Source of the DNA: Filosporella fistucella
Lineage: Eukaryota; Ascomycota; Leotiomycetes; Helotiales
Length of the DNA: 64,000 nt
Assembly (NCBI GenBank): GCA_030077755.1
Contig: JAQJZZ010000013.1
Coordinates: 992,001 to 1,056,000 of the forward strand
Direction: 5' to 3'
The position numbers and the translations under genes are program-made. Shown piece by piece: positions 11,172 to 20,792 of this stretch. The notes under the pieces are model-generated. The model was not told where the DNA came from and ran no database searches. It worked only from the letters and a program-made list of their open reading frames with translations. How positions within the stretch are numbered: position 1 is the stretch's first letter; each line of letters begins with the position of its first letter.

Positions 11172-12245
11172 ATGCACGACTTCATGCAACTTGAAAAATC
11201 TAATCGGCACGCCATGAGCCTCGCTCCGGCTCTGAATTCGGAGGATGAATATGTGGTCTCAGCGCCTCCCTTTCTCCATCTACGGCTTGCATACTTCATC
11301 AGCGTCTGGTCCTTCAAAGCCGCAATTGCCATTGGATTGACTGCACGCCGAATTTTTATACGAAGACCGCTGGCCCTACTGCAACCTGAGATCAAATCAT
11401 ATCCAGTCAGACCTCTCCTAAAGAACAGAATATTTCGACCAGAAGGCTGCGGAGATGAAAAGTTGCCGCTGTACATTGACGTGCATGGTGGAGGTTGGGC
11501 CGTCGCAAACCCAGAGGTTGACGATGAATTCTGTTCATTCATGGCCCAAAATTTCAAAATTGTCGTGGTTTCTGTCAACTACCGAAAATCTCCTTCCTGG
11601 AAATTTCCATTCGCCGTCAATGATGTTGCGGCTATCGCGAAAGCAGTAATTGAGGATTCATCCTTAAACATTGACTCCAAAAATGTTGCAATGGGAGGGT
11701 TTTCTGCGGGCGGAAACCTCGCCTTTGGTGCCAGCCTCACCGAGCAGCTGAAGGGGCGTGTGTCTGCCCTCGTTGGATTCTACACACCTTTGAACCTTAC
11801 CGAGACTCTCGACTGCAAGTTGAAACGCCGACCTCAGAATGCACCAACAGACATCCTAAAATCGAGTGCAAATTTCTTAGACTGGGCTTATGTACCCTTG
11901 GGCACCAATCGAAAGGATCCTCTGCTCTCTCCAGCATTTGCAAAACGAGATGATCTAGCTCGGAACGTCTATCTTGTTGGTGCCGAGTATGATATGCTTT
12001 GCTACGAAGCATTGCAAATGGCAGAATCTCTTACCGATTCGGCACACGACCGTACAAGCATTCCGGCATTGGCTCCTGAAGACGGTTGGAGGCAAGGCAA
12101 TATTAGATGGGAATGCGCCAGAGGGAGAAATCATGCTTTTACTCACGTTACTGAATGGGGTAAGAAGGAAAAGGCCAGAGTCAAGGCCGTCGAAGAAATG
12201 TACTACCGTATCGGTACCTGGCTCAATGAGGATGTGTGGGAATAA
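11172..12245 (+). CDS. Alpha/beta hydrolase fold-3 esterase/lipase (HSL family)
   Basis: A 357-aa single-exon protein of the hormone-sensitive lipase/arylacetamide deacetylase family, which hydrolyses short acyl esters or amides. Visible motifs are the oxyanion-hole HGGG (105-108, YIDVHGGGWA), nucleophile elbow GFSAGG (Ser178), the acid in VGAEYDMLCYEA and the catalytic His in GRNHAFTH. The N-terminal hydrophobic stretch around residues 37-57 could act as a membrane anchor. The start at 11172 leaves about 28 residues ahead of conserved sequence; an internal Met at residue 15 is an alternative. Its neighbours give no clear pathway. Confidence 0.9.
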   Translation: MHDFMQLEKSNRHAMSLAPALNSEDEYVVSAPPFLHLRLAYFISVWSFKAAIAIGLTARRIFIRRPLALLQPEIKSYPVRPLLKNRIFRPEGCGDEKLPLYIDVHGGGWAVANPEVDDEFCSFMAQNFKIVVVSVNYRKSPSWKFPFAVNDVAAIAKAVIEDSSLNIDSKNVAMGGFSAGGNLAFGASLTEQLKGRVSALVGFYTPLNLTETLDCKLKRRPQNAPTDILKSSANFLDWAYVPLGTNRKDPLLSPAFAKRDDLARNVYLVGAEYDMLCYEALQMAESLTDSAHDRTSIPALAPEDGWRQGNIRWECARGRNHAFTHVTEWGKKEKARVKAVEEMYYRIGTWLNEDVWE

Positions 12246-12675
12246 ACCGTGACATTCTAACCTCAATTAATTCCAGATCTTGAAAATAATTTCAATTGGT
12301 CGTTCAAATACCCAAACGTGACAGACTGACACTTCAGTAAATGGACTAGCGTGACTACCAGAACTTGGCATTTCAAAAGTGTCTTCATGCATATGAGCTG
12401 CCGAGTCATATTCACGAGGCTGAATGGGGGCCAGGATTCTGATCCTGAGTGCCACGCAAACTTCACGGACTCGCCTGCCTAAACACAAAACAGCCTCACA
12501 CAAGCCCTTGAAGAGTCGCCAAGGCAAAAGCAAATGCCCTTCCTCACTTTTCGAATATTACTAGAGGACCAGCTGGCTGTTAGATTCCGCATTCAATTAA
12601 TTCCCTCCCCACCAACTGTACTTCTCAAGTCAATCCATTATCAACACAAATCCAGCCTCGTTCTATTCCCAGACA
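12246..12675. other. Intergenic, no gene seen
   Basis: Short overlapping frames only, none with coding character. It contains the 3' end of the esterase and the promoter of the membrane-protein gene. Confidence 0.4.
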
Positions 12676-13433
12676 ATGGGAAATTTCCGGACAAAGGCAG
12701 CCTTCTCATGGAAGGTATTCATACATGTTCTCACCATGCCATGGTGGTGTCTTCTAGCAGCCATCGAACAAATTCTCCAAGAATCAGATCCAATTGTACA
12801 AGCCAAACAATTGCGTGAGTGGCAGCGTTTGAAGAATGCAGAGCTTATGAATGTCAGTTTCGTTGTAAGAAGTATCTCTCTGAATACCAGTTCTCTCGTT
12901 AAATATGAAACAGGGTACACTCATAGCCTCAGCAGTCACCGGCTCCATCCAATGGAATCTCACCGGCACTGCGCACTGGACCGTCTATGCAGCCTGGTTT
13001 GGAACTTTAGTTCTGAGTCTTATCGCTGTGATGGTAGCTTTCTATCAAAGTATTCTTCTGTCCAACTTTGTGATCAATACCTCTGGAGATAGACTACTGC
13101 TGGCTGCACTGAGGTCTACCCATAACCCGAAGAAAGCGAGATGGGGTAGCTTGTTTGCGCTACAAGTTCCGATCACATTGCTGAGCTATGCGCTAATGAG
13201 CTATGTGGTTGGACTGACTGTGCTGGTACTAAAGCCTCTGTGGAGTGGACCGTGGGGATCTGGTAGTTGGGTATGTGTTCTAATGTGGATGTTGTTAAAA
13301 GATGAAGGAAAAGCTGACTCTACAACAGATTGCTATCATCTACATTGTGACTCTGTCTCTCTCTATACTTGCTTTTGGCGCTGTTGCTCATTTCATTTAT
13401 GTTCAGAACGCGGAAGTCCTCAAAGTTCAGTGA
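12676..13433 (+). CDS. Multi-pass membrane protein of unknown function
   Basis: Three exons: 12676-12864, 12914-13270 and 13329-13433. Introns of 49 bp (GTAAGA...ACAG) and 58 bp (GTATGT...ACAG) are both in phase 0; the product is 216 aa. The N-terminal cytosolic part is rich in polar residues (QAKQLREWQRLKNAE). Hydrophobic segments lie near GTLIASAVTGSI, VYAAWFGTLVLSLIAVMVAF, LQVPITLLSYALMSYVVGLTVLVL and IAIIYIVTLSLSILAFGAVAHFIYV, so four possible TM helices. The layout (short soluble head, then paired helices separated by a basic loop, HNPKKARW) recalls a widespread fungal family without assigned role. No function is claimed. Confidence 0.75.
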
Positions 13434-13623
13434 CGCGATGAGCTGATTTGGCTAGAGCAGAACTCTTCTCGAAGATAGATATATAGATTAGATGATGCGG
13501 ACGGGACGTGGTGGGCCAAGCTCCAACCTTGATGCTCGTCATACGGGTAAAAGAATAATCGTGAAGTTGAGGGGTGGGGTTTAATACGTGAAAATACCTC
13601 AGATCCAACGATAATCTACCTAG

Positions 13624-15879
13624 CTAGAACAAATCCCACAAATCTGCCCATGGGTATTCAAACCCATTTACCGAATTCTGCGTATCCATCACTGACGGTC
13701 CAAAATGCACACCCCCATCATATCCATTAAAATTGAACATGGTCGAATCTATGCCAGCAAACTCAACAGGTGTCATCCCGTTTCTGCCAAATTGCGGGGT
13801 CTCAAATTCTGTGGTCCTGCCATTCTGATTGGAGCTGCCCCTCCTAATCCTACATATCTCAATAATCGCTCCTTCACATTGTGCCAAACAAATATCCGCC
13901 AAATCCCATTTATATTGCTCTTTGGCTTGACGAAGCCACTCCAGGAGAGCACAAAGTGATATCTTACAAGATTCAGATACCGTGCTATCTGTCGTCTCGA
14001 TTGTACAGCGGAGAAGGATGATAGTCGCAGACGCTATATGGTATGCAGTATACGGAGACCAGAATTCAGATAGGTTGTGAGAGCTCAAGGAGCACAGAAA
14101 GGTTGCAATTGCTCGCGCCGACTCTCGTAACATGGCTTCGGAATATGATTTTACTTCCACTAGTCCTGTTTCTGTGGAATGAGTCGCGCTCTGTTGAGCC
14201 ACTACTGTCAGCACGCACTGCGATTTCTGACTTCGCAAAACTAGCACTTACACGAAATGCAATCCGACAAATCAACATCTTCACTGACAGAAATCCGAGC
14301 ACAAGACTACTCGACCCCGATATGCATGGCATGGTATTCCGACTTTCTAAAATAGACTGAGCCGGTTCTGAGTCCTCCCAATTGTCTAAATCTGTCTCGA
14401 AACGGCGAAGTGTCTTCTTGGCATCGATACTAGGTCTCTTTCTCCTGTCATATACTAATGGCAATATATCTCCTAATATTTCTGTAAGAGTACACAGGGC
14501 AATAAAGCACTTGGCAGTCTGTTGCCTCTCAAAGGTCTCCAGACCCCGAGTCATGAGGCCCGAAACAGTAGGCAGGGGGACTTCATACTGATTTTTGGCC
14601 ACATTTGGAGGAACTCCGTGAGCGAAACTTGACCTGTTGAGCAATTTTTAGAGTCGTATAAAATCATCAGAAGCCAATCGGACATTACCACCGATCATGA
14701 ATTAAGACTCCCCACCACAGTCTGATACGCATATTCTTCTCCGACTCGGATATTCTCCAACTGCTAGGATCGCGATTCAGCCCAAGAACATGCGATAATG
14801 CAACAGTTCTCCCGCACGTAATTGTGTTACCAGTTATTGACATGACTGGACGACCGCCAAGATCCAAAAGCGCAGCGTTGATGGTCGACATACCAGGAGC
14901 AAGGAACTCTTCCTGTATAGCAGCCACGGCAAGGTTCCACACATATCGCACATCCGGCTGTGGGAAATGGCGAAGTTTATCCGATCGATACCAGTATACT
15001 ATGGAGGATGCCAAGAGATCGCAAACTAATGCTGCTGATAAGTCCTTGTTACCAGCCCTGTATAATTGAATGAGATGTTCTTCGTCTATGACGGGAAAAG
15101 CGGGATGAATATGCTCAAAGTAGCTGAACTCTGTTAGCTTTTCTGTATAACCTCTTATCATCGTACACTTACAGTGCTATCACATCATCGATATGCGGTC
15201 CTAGTATTTGCTCGAGAATCTCCCGCTGTGCCTCTCCAGGACGAGTAGGGGAGGTAAGGCCTTCCCTTTTTCGTGGCACTGTTAGATAAAGTACCGGATC
15301 TTCAGGATTATCCGAGACGGTGTCGTATCTATTGGTATGAGGTGAGAGAGGATTGTGATCTTGAGACGAGATATAATTCTCAATTACTTGTACATCTTCT
15401 GCCATCACTGGACCAACAATCATGGAGGATTTGCTTCCGCGGTCCGAAGTAGATGGGAAATCTTTCTGTGCATGGGATACATTGTATCGCTGTGCCGATA
15501 GTGGGTTTGATGTTGTTGAGTCGTTCAGCTGTTGTGACGGCCAAGGTCGTCGCATACCGTCACGGAAGGAAGTCCTCCCATGATTGGTAGGACTGGATAA
15601 TGAAGATTCTGCGTGCTCACGAGGTTGGCTGCTCTGACTTGCATTCGGTCGTGAAGGCCCTTTCCTCTTTTCACTCCTTTTGCACTCTGACGTTGAATCT
15701 TGGCAAAGCCGACATGGCTGGCCAAGGATTTCGACTGCACATCGTAGCTTTCTTTTCCTACAGCGATCACAAGCTGGGAATTTGTGGGACCGGTATGGGC
15801 GAACCTGTGGAGAAGTGATATCAGGGGACATAATCTGCCCAGAGCTAGACATTGGCGAGGAATCGCTGTGTGATGCCAT
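13624..15879 (-). CDS. Zn2Cys6 transcription factor with fungal-specific middle region
   Basis: Four exons: 15879-15173, 15123-14689, 14633-14252 and 14190-13624. Introns are 49, 55 and 61 bp with GT...AG ends; the total is 2091 bp, 696 aa. The N-terminal binuclear cluster is CDRCRKRKLRC...CRLCQ...C (about residues 37-66), preceded by a basic RPYRSHKFPA. A Ser/Pro-rich linker follows, then the fungal_trans region: LYFEHIHPAFPVIDEEHL, a helical core, and RIRLWWGVLIHDRW (the WW and D.W signature), reaching a C-terminus rich in Asn/Gly. A nuclear regulator of unknown target. The first intron is placed so that IDDVIAL joins YFEHIHPAFP. It is transcribed away from the HET gene. Confidence 0.9.
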
Positions 15880-15951
15880 TTCAAGGGGAAACGGAGAGAA
15901 GCAACGAATAACGAGCTATCATCTTGATTCCTGATATTCGAGCGGACTTTG

Positions 15952-16060
15952 GAGACGGAAAATGAGCTTCAGGATTCGTTTGATGACATTGATAGCAGTA
16001 TTTCTGGGAGCAATTCGAGACGGAAAGCATTTGTGAACCGACGGGAAACTTTTCCGTCTC
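15952..16060. promoter_or_regulatory. Three GAGACGGAAA elements, two as a perfect inverted repeat
   Basis: GAGACGGAAA occurs at 15952-15961 and 16017-16026, and its complement TTTCCGTCTC at 16051-16060; the last two form a 10-bp inverted repeat around a 24-bp loop. They lie 70-180 bp upstream of the Zn2Cys6 ATG, so they could be operator-like sites. A role is inferred from position only. Confidence 0.45.
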
Positions 16061-16132
16061 TAGAGGCATGAAAAGTGGGATGAAATGCCAAGTCCCGTAG
16101 TTCAAATAGCCGAGAGCGGGGCAACGAAAAAG

Positions 16133-16262
16133 GGGGGTGCCACCAAGAGCCACCAAGACGGGAAACTCAAAGTTTTCCGTTTCCTCTTATCTCAAGGGCA
16201 TCGCAACAAGCCACTACGCATCATATATTATAATGAATTTCTATGTTCCTTTTTAGTCTCCG
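16133..16262 (+). repeat. Dispersed repeat, copy A (left of HET gene)
   Basis: About 130 bp that aligns with 19229-19363, sharing CCAAGAGCCA, CAAGACGG.AAACTCAAAGTT.TCCG.TTCCT.TTATCTCAAGG and a degenerate A/T-rich tail. Many differences are C/T or G/A, as expected for an old, RIP-affected or decayed element. Confidence 0.7.
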
Positions 16263-16712
16263 GAGGTGAGCAACTACTGTTCTAACCTGAGCTGAGGGTG
16301 AGCATGCCGGAGCGGAGCCTGAGCAGAGCTTAAGACTCTCCCAGAGCCTTTGGACCTTGGTTTGACACATTCTGGAGATGGCATAACCCCAACTGATCCT
16401 CGCCACCTTTTACATGGATCTCCTAGCACTACTAGATCTTGACATGAATCTCCACGGGTAACTTGACCCGAATTTACTAATTAATATACGGCTTTCTCGG
16501 GTATATCTTTGTAATATGTCAGGTGACTATAGTCACATGACTCAAAAGGTGATCCGACCTCAGCTGAAAGCTGAACTCGGCTATATCTTTTCATTAATCT
16601 TGAAATCACGATACCAGTCAATCTATTCACTCAAGTTTTGAGGCCTTCACTCACCTAGAATTGACAGCAGTGTCCCTGTTCTCTTTATTATCTGAAGTAG
16701 ATCTTTGCAGCC

Positions 16713-18869
16713 ATGGACGACTCTAAAGTACCCTCACCCCTAGAAACTGATGATGACCGCGATGGGTCTATTAAGTCGACCGATGCTAAATACTACTTTG
16801 ACGAGACGAAGTATCTATTTCCGGAGTACTCGCCATGCAGATGGGTGCCCTGGCCAGAAGTTCCTAAGGATCAAACATGGCCAAAAAAAGCAGAGCAGGT
16901 GAAATCGCCAAGCGGCTACACTTACAACCGTCAAGTTGATGAACTGAATGTCTTTACTTATTCTCAACTTCCATCACGCCGCTTCATCCGACTCATCCAC
17001 CTCCAGCCTGGCCAAGGTGATGAGCCTATTTCTTGCTCTCTAATAGAAGCGAGCATCGACCATAATCCTCAGTACGATGCAATTTCTTACGTTTGGGGAC
17101 AAACGTGGGAGATGGCTAGGTTGTATGTTGATGGAACCCCTTTCAAGGTAACTCACAGTCTCTATGCTGTGCTGCAGAGCATCCGATCATCTGAAGACGA
17201 AAAAATCCTTTGGGCGGATGCCATCTGCATCAACCAGGACGATCTTGCGGAACGTTCTGTTCAGGTGCAGATGATGCGTGAAATATATGAACGAGCGCAT
17301 GGCGTCCTAGTTTGGCTCGGACCAGAAGATCACGAAGACGAAGCAGCAATAGTTTTCATCAATCGACTGGCAGAAAAGTGTTCACTCCAAGATACTACCA
17401 CGAATCAGGAGGTCCGTGTCCTAGCAGACTCTTTTCCTCTCTCTTCCCTGCCAGATTCAGACTCCAGAGAATGGAAGTCTCTCTTTCGCCTTTTTGAACT
17501 CCCCTATTTTTGTCGAACGTGGATCATTCAAGAAGTTCAAGCCAGCAAGAACTGCCTCGTCATATGTGGAAAGTCTCGAACCACTTATCCAGCTATTGAG
17601 CTTGCGGCTCTCTGTGCATTTCGAGCGCCCGAGGCTGTTCGTGACAAAATGATCACTGATCGAGGAATCTCTAACGCCATTTTTATACGCAGTCTTGCTT
17701 CTCCGAACACCAGCTTGATGACCAGGCTAGAGCAAACCCGAGGATTCTTTGCAACGGACCCCCGTGACAAGTTCTTTGCCTTTCTACGAGGAGAAGACTC
17801 GGTACTCCCTGACTATTCCAAATCTTTGAAGGATGTGCTCGTAGATATTTCTCGCCAGATTCTGCTGGAGGATGGATTAGATTGCCTATCGCACATCGTT
17901 CGCCAAAGGTTCTCTCCTTTGAAGGAGAAAGGAAGATTACTACCAAGTTGGACACCAACTTTCAGTAACTGTTTCATCGTGCCACTTTACAAAATACGTG
18001 GAATAGCGGCCGGCGGTTTGTCGAATACCCAGGACTTTACCATAGAGAATGGGAAGCTCAAAGTAAAAGCGATTCTCCTTGACCGCATAACGGTTATCCA
18101 CCCGAGCTTCACCTGGGATGACTTGTCAGTTACGCCCTCGTTTCGCAACGTTCCTACATATGTTGACCGCCTGTGGCACCTTTACTCGGTTGAGGGCAAG
18201 TTCAATAGTAATTACCCTGTTGGATCTTACTCCATTCAAGCCGCCTTTTCCATGGTCATCACGGCCGGCCTTGGTCGATGGGGACTTCAACCTGAAATCA
18301 AGATTCATGAGCAGATCTTTTCTGAATTCACACGGCTCCTATTTGAGAGAGCCGGGGACATGAATATTCGTTGTTCAAATGAGCGCTTTGAACAAGACGG
18401 ACCCGCATTTACCAATGCTATGGATCTAGAGGGGGATACGATTAAGTATATCACGTGCAATGGAGGCGATCAAGCTGGTCACGAGTATGAAGACCGACAG
18501 GAAGCCAACGGTGCCGGAAATTCTGAGCCTATGCCGGCGTACCAAAGATTCCAACGCGCTGCACAGTCAGTGTGCAACAATCGGTGCGTGTTTGAAACCC
18601 TGGGAGGATACCTTGGCCTTGGACCGTCTGTCATGGGGCGTGAATATAAAGTGAGGTGGGATGAGGAGAAGGGCATATATCCAGAGTTGCGCACTGATGA
18701 GTCGAATATTTACGAAGTCTGGCTCCCCCTTGGGGCGAAGACACCGTTTGTTCTGCAGCCTTGTGGCTCTTCGTACGTAATGGTTGGGGAATCTTACGTT
18801 CAAGGTTTCATGGATGGCGAAGCTCTTCGCAATGGAACTGGCGAGGCCAAAGAGATCGTGATATTTTGA
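16713..18869 (+). CDS. HET-domain (heterokaryon incompatibility-type) protein
   Basis: A single exon of 718 aa. The HET domain lies at about residues 88-290: FIRLIHLQPG, YDAISYVWGQTW (121-132), ILWADAICINQDDLAERSVQVQMMREIYERAHGVLVWLGP (165-204), then FELPYFCRTWIIQEVQASKN. These are the three conserved HET blocks. A C-terminal region of about 400 residues includes FFATDPRDKFFAFLRG and LPDYSKSLKDVLVDISRQIL, typical of fungal HET proteins. HET domains are TIR-related and trigger cell death on non-self recognition. The ATG at 16713 has CC just before it, and no intron is needed. It lies between the two copies of a direct repeat. Confidence 0.95.
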   Translation: MDDSKVPSPLETDDDRDGSIKSTDAKYYFDETKYLFPEYSPCRWVPWPEVPKDQTWPKKAEQVKSPSGYTYNRQVDELNVFTYSQLPSRRFIRLIHLQPGQGDEPISCSLIEASIDHNPQYDAISYVWGQTWEMARLYVDGTPFKVTHSLYAVLQSIRSSEDEKILWADAICINQDDLAERSVQVQMMREIYERAHGVLVWLGPEDHEDEAAIVFINRLAEKCSLQDTTTNQEVRVLADSFPLSSLPDSDSREWKSLFRLFELPYFCRTWIIQEVQASKNCLVICGKSRTTYPAIELAALCAFRAPEAVRDKMITDRGISNAIFIRSLASPNTSLMTRLEQTRGFFATDPRDKFFAFLRGEDSVLPDYSKSLKDVLVDISRQILLEDGLDCLSHIVRQRFSPLKEKGRLLPSWTPTFSNCFIVPLYKIRGIAAGGLSNTQDFTIENGKLKVKAILLDRITVIHPSFTWDDLSVTPSFRNVPTYVDRLWHLYSVEGKFNSNYPVGSYSIQAAFSMVITAGLGRWGLQPEIKIHEQIFSEFTRLLFERAGDMNIRCSNERFEQDGPAFTNAMDLEGDTIKYITCNGGDQAGHEYEDRQEANGAGNSEPMPAYQRFQRAAQSVCNNRCVFETLGGYLGLGPSVMGREYKVRWDEEKGIYPELRTDESNIYEVWLPLGAKTPFVLQPCGSSYVMVGESYVQGFMDGEALRNGTGEAKEIVIF

Positions 18870-19354
18870 TGCTTAAAGACGTTCCTGCTCTGGAGACAAT
18901 GTTGCGATGAACTTGGCGAGATATTTAATGATTAATTTGTAAAAGAGCGGTCGAGGTTGTAAACAATTATGTAATAAGTGCTCTAGCCTATTTCATGATT
19001 AGTCTTTGGAAATTAGCTTCTAGGTCTTAGTTAATAGAACCTTAGCTTTTATCTAGTTTAAATATTATGTTTTGGCGTCTCCTAAAACTTATATAGTAAA
19101 CTCTACCCTCTTATCCTTATTTCGAAATACTATAAAAGTAATATCCTAAGATTGGTCGCTTATCGTTCGCCTAATTTTACTTAATCTTGCCAGAGATTAA
19201 AGGGCTAAGACTTATAGTACCTAATATTAGGGGGTGCGACCAAGAGCCACAAGACGGAAAACTCAAAGTTCTCCGCTTCCTGTTATCTCAAGGATGTCAC
19301 AAAGGGCCACGACATGTCAACTATTATTACGAATGTCTATATTCCTATAACTAT
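18870..19354. other. AT-rich intergenic stretch with decayed repeat
   Basis: From 18930 to 19230 the sequence is AT-rich, with TA-heavy words and no coding frame, suggesting an eroded transposon tail. It ends in repeat copy B. Confidence 0.45.
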
Positions 19355-19363
19355 CTAGTTTCC
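19229..19363 (+). repeat. Dispersed repeat, copy B (right of HET gene)
   Basis: This is the partner of 16133-16262 in the same orientation, 3.1 kb away. It overlaps the last codons and TAG stop (19355-19357, complement) of the aminotransferase-like gene, so the repeat seems to supply the end of that protein. Confidence 0.7.
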
Positions 19364-20792
19364 TTGCAACGGCAATGTCCCAGGAGTAGTCCTCAAAGCC
19401 TCCTCAAAAATCCGCAAGCCCATCTCAAGCTCCATATCAGTCGTGGTGATTGGTGGAGCAATTCGAAAGACGCCTCCAAAACTCTTCATCGTAGACAAAT
19501 TGGCAGATAATCCCAAAGCCATCATCCTCTTGGCAAGTGCGTCTCCAAGTTCAAGGGATGGTGTCTTTTTCTCACGATCCCCGACAATCTCTACTCCGCA
19601 CATGAGACCTCTTCCACGAACATCGCCAATACATCCATACATACTCTGAAGTCGCTCTAATCCAGCTTTGAATTTCAAGCCTGCGACACGAGATCTTTCA
19701 ACTAGGTTGTCTCGAACCACGATCTCGAGCACTTTTAGACCTACTGCCGCCGGAAGAGGATCGTTAACGTGTGTAGTATAGAAGAGGTATCCTCGTTCAA
19801 AGCAGGTTTCCTCAATTTCCTTCGAGGTGACGACAGCAGCAAGTGGGAGACCATTTCCAAGCGTCTTGCTCAGAGTCAAGATATCAGGAGTTACACCTTC
19901 GTATACAATTCCAAACATAGAGCCACATCTCCCAACTCCAGTCTGAGCTTCATCGACAATAAGTAACATACCCCTCTTCTCACAGTGCTTTTTCATAGCT
20001 TTGAGATATCCGGGTGGAAGCACGTGCATACCTCCAGAACTCAGAATCGGTTCTAAAATCACAGCTGCAAGTGATCCGGTAGAAGCTTGGTCAACGAGAG
20101 TCCAACCGTAATTCAGTTCTGTCTCCCAGTCGTATGAACCATCAGGCTTACGGAAGATTGAGCGATAAGCATTCGGAGCCGGCAAAACAAGACTTCCAGG
20201 GACCTATAATCATTAATCTCAATAACAATTCATTTGGCACGTGAGAACGTACTAATGGCCCATATCCAGTCCGTCCAGAATGAAAAGTTGCGGAAGTCGC
20301 CCCACTCGTCATCCCATGCCAACCCACAGCCAACCCAACAATTTCATACTTGCCCGTGTACAACTTGGCCATTTTGATAGCAGCTTCATTACTCTCAGCT
20401 CCCGTATTGAGAAACATACACCGATCCAATCCATCCGGAAGCAGCCCACTAAGTTTCTCAGCAAGCTGAACCACAGGAGGACTCAACATGCCACTGAAAA
20501 GATGGTCGAGTTTTGTTGCATGAGCTGTGATGGTCTCCACAACTTCGGGATGGCCGTGCCCAATAAGACAGGACATCTGCCCAGATGTGAAATCTAAGGT
20601 CTTGCGGCCATCAGCAGTATAGATGTAGACTCCACTGGCTCCGACGACGATAGATTGGGAAAAGTTTCCTCCAAATCGAATGAGATTGTCTTTGCCCGCT
20701 TGAATCATTGAATCCTCGTCGATATTCGGATACATGACATTCTCAGACTCGGCATGCGCGTCGAACTTGGTGGAATTGATTTGAGAAGGCAT
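19355..20792 (-). CDS. 2,2-dialkylglycine decarboxylase-like class III aminotransferase
   Basis: Two exons, 20792-20253 and 20203-19355, with a 49-bp intron (GTACGT...TATAG, phase 0); 462 aa. A PLP enzyme of the class III aminotransferase fold. The match to bacterial 2,2-dialkylglycine decarboxylase is specific, from family knowledge: SGQMSCLIGHGHPE with Gln72, KLDHLFSGML, NTGAESNEAAIKMAKLYTGKYEIVG, GWHGMTSGATSAT, EPILSSGGM (Ser235/236), VDEAQTGVGR (Asp264 for the pyridine N), LTLSKTLGNGLPL (PLP Lys293), GYLFYTTHVNDPLPAAVG and GGVFRIAPPIT. The Gln and Trp are those associated with decarboxylation. The reaction would convert dialkylglycines such as 2-aminoisobutyrate plus pyruvate into a ketone, CO2 and alanine. 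No mitochondrial presequence is obvious. Confidence 0.88.

Larger units (their letters stand above)
15880..16712. other. Divergent intergenic region between Zn2Cys6 factor and HET gene
   Basis: It contains three copies of GAGACGGAAA/TTTCCGTCTC and one copy of a decayed direct repeat (both listed separately). No gene. Confidence 0.5.
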
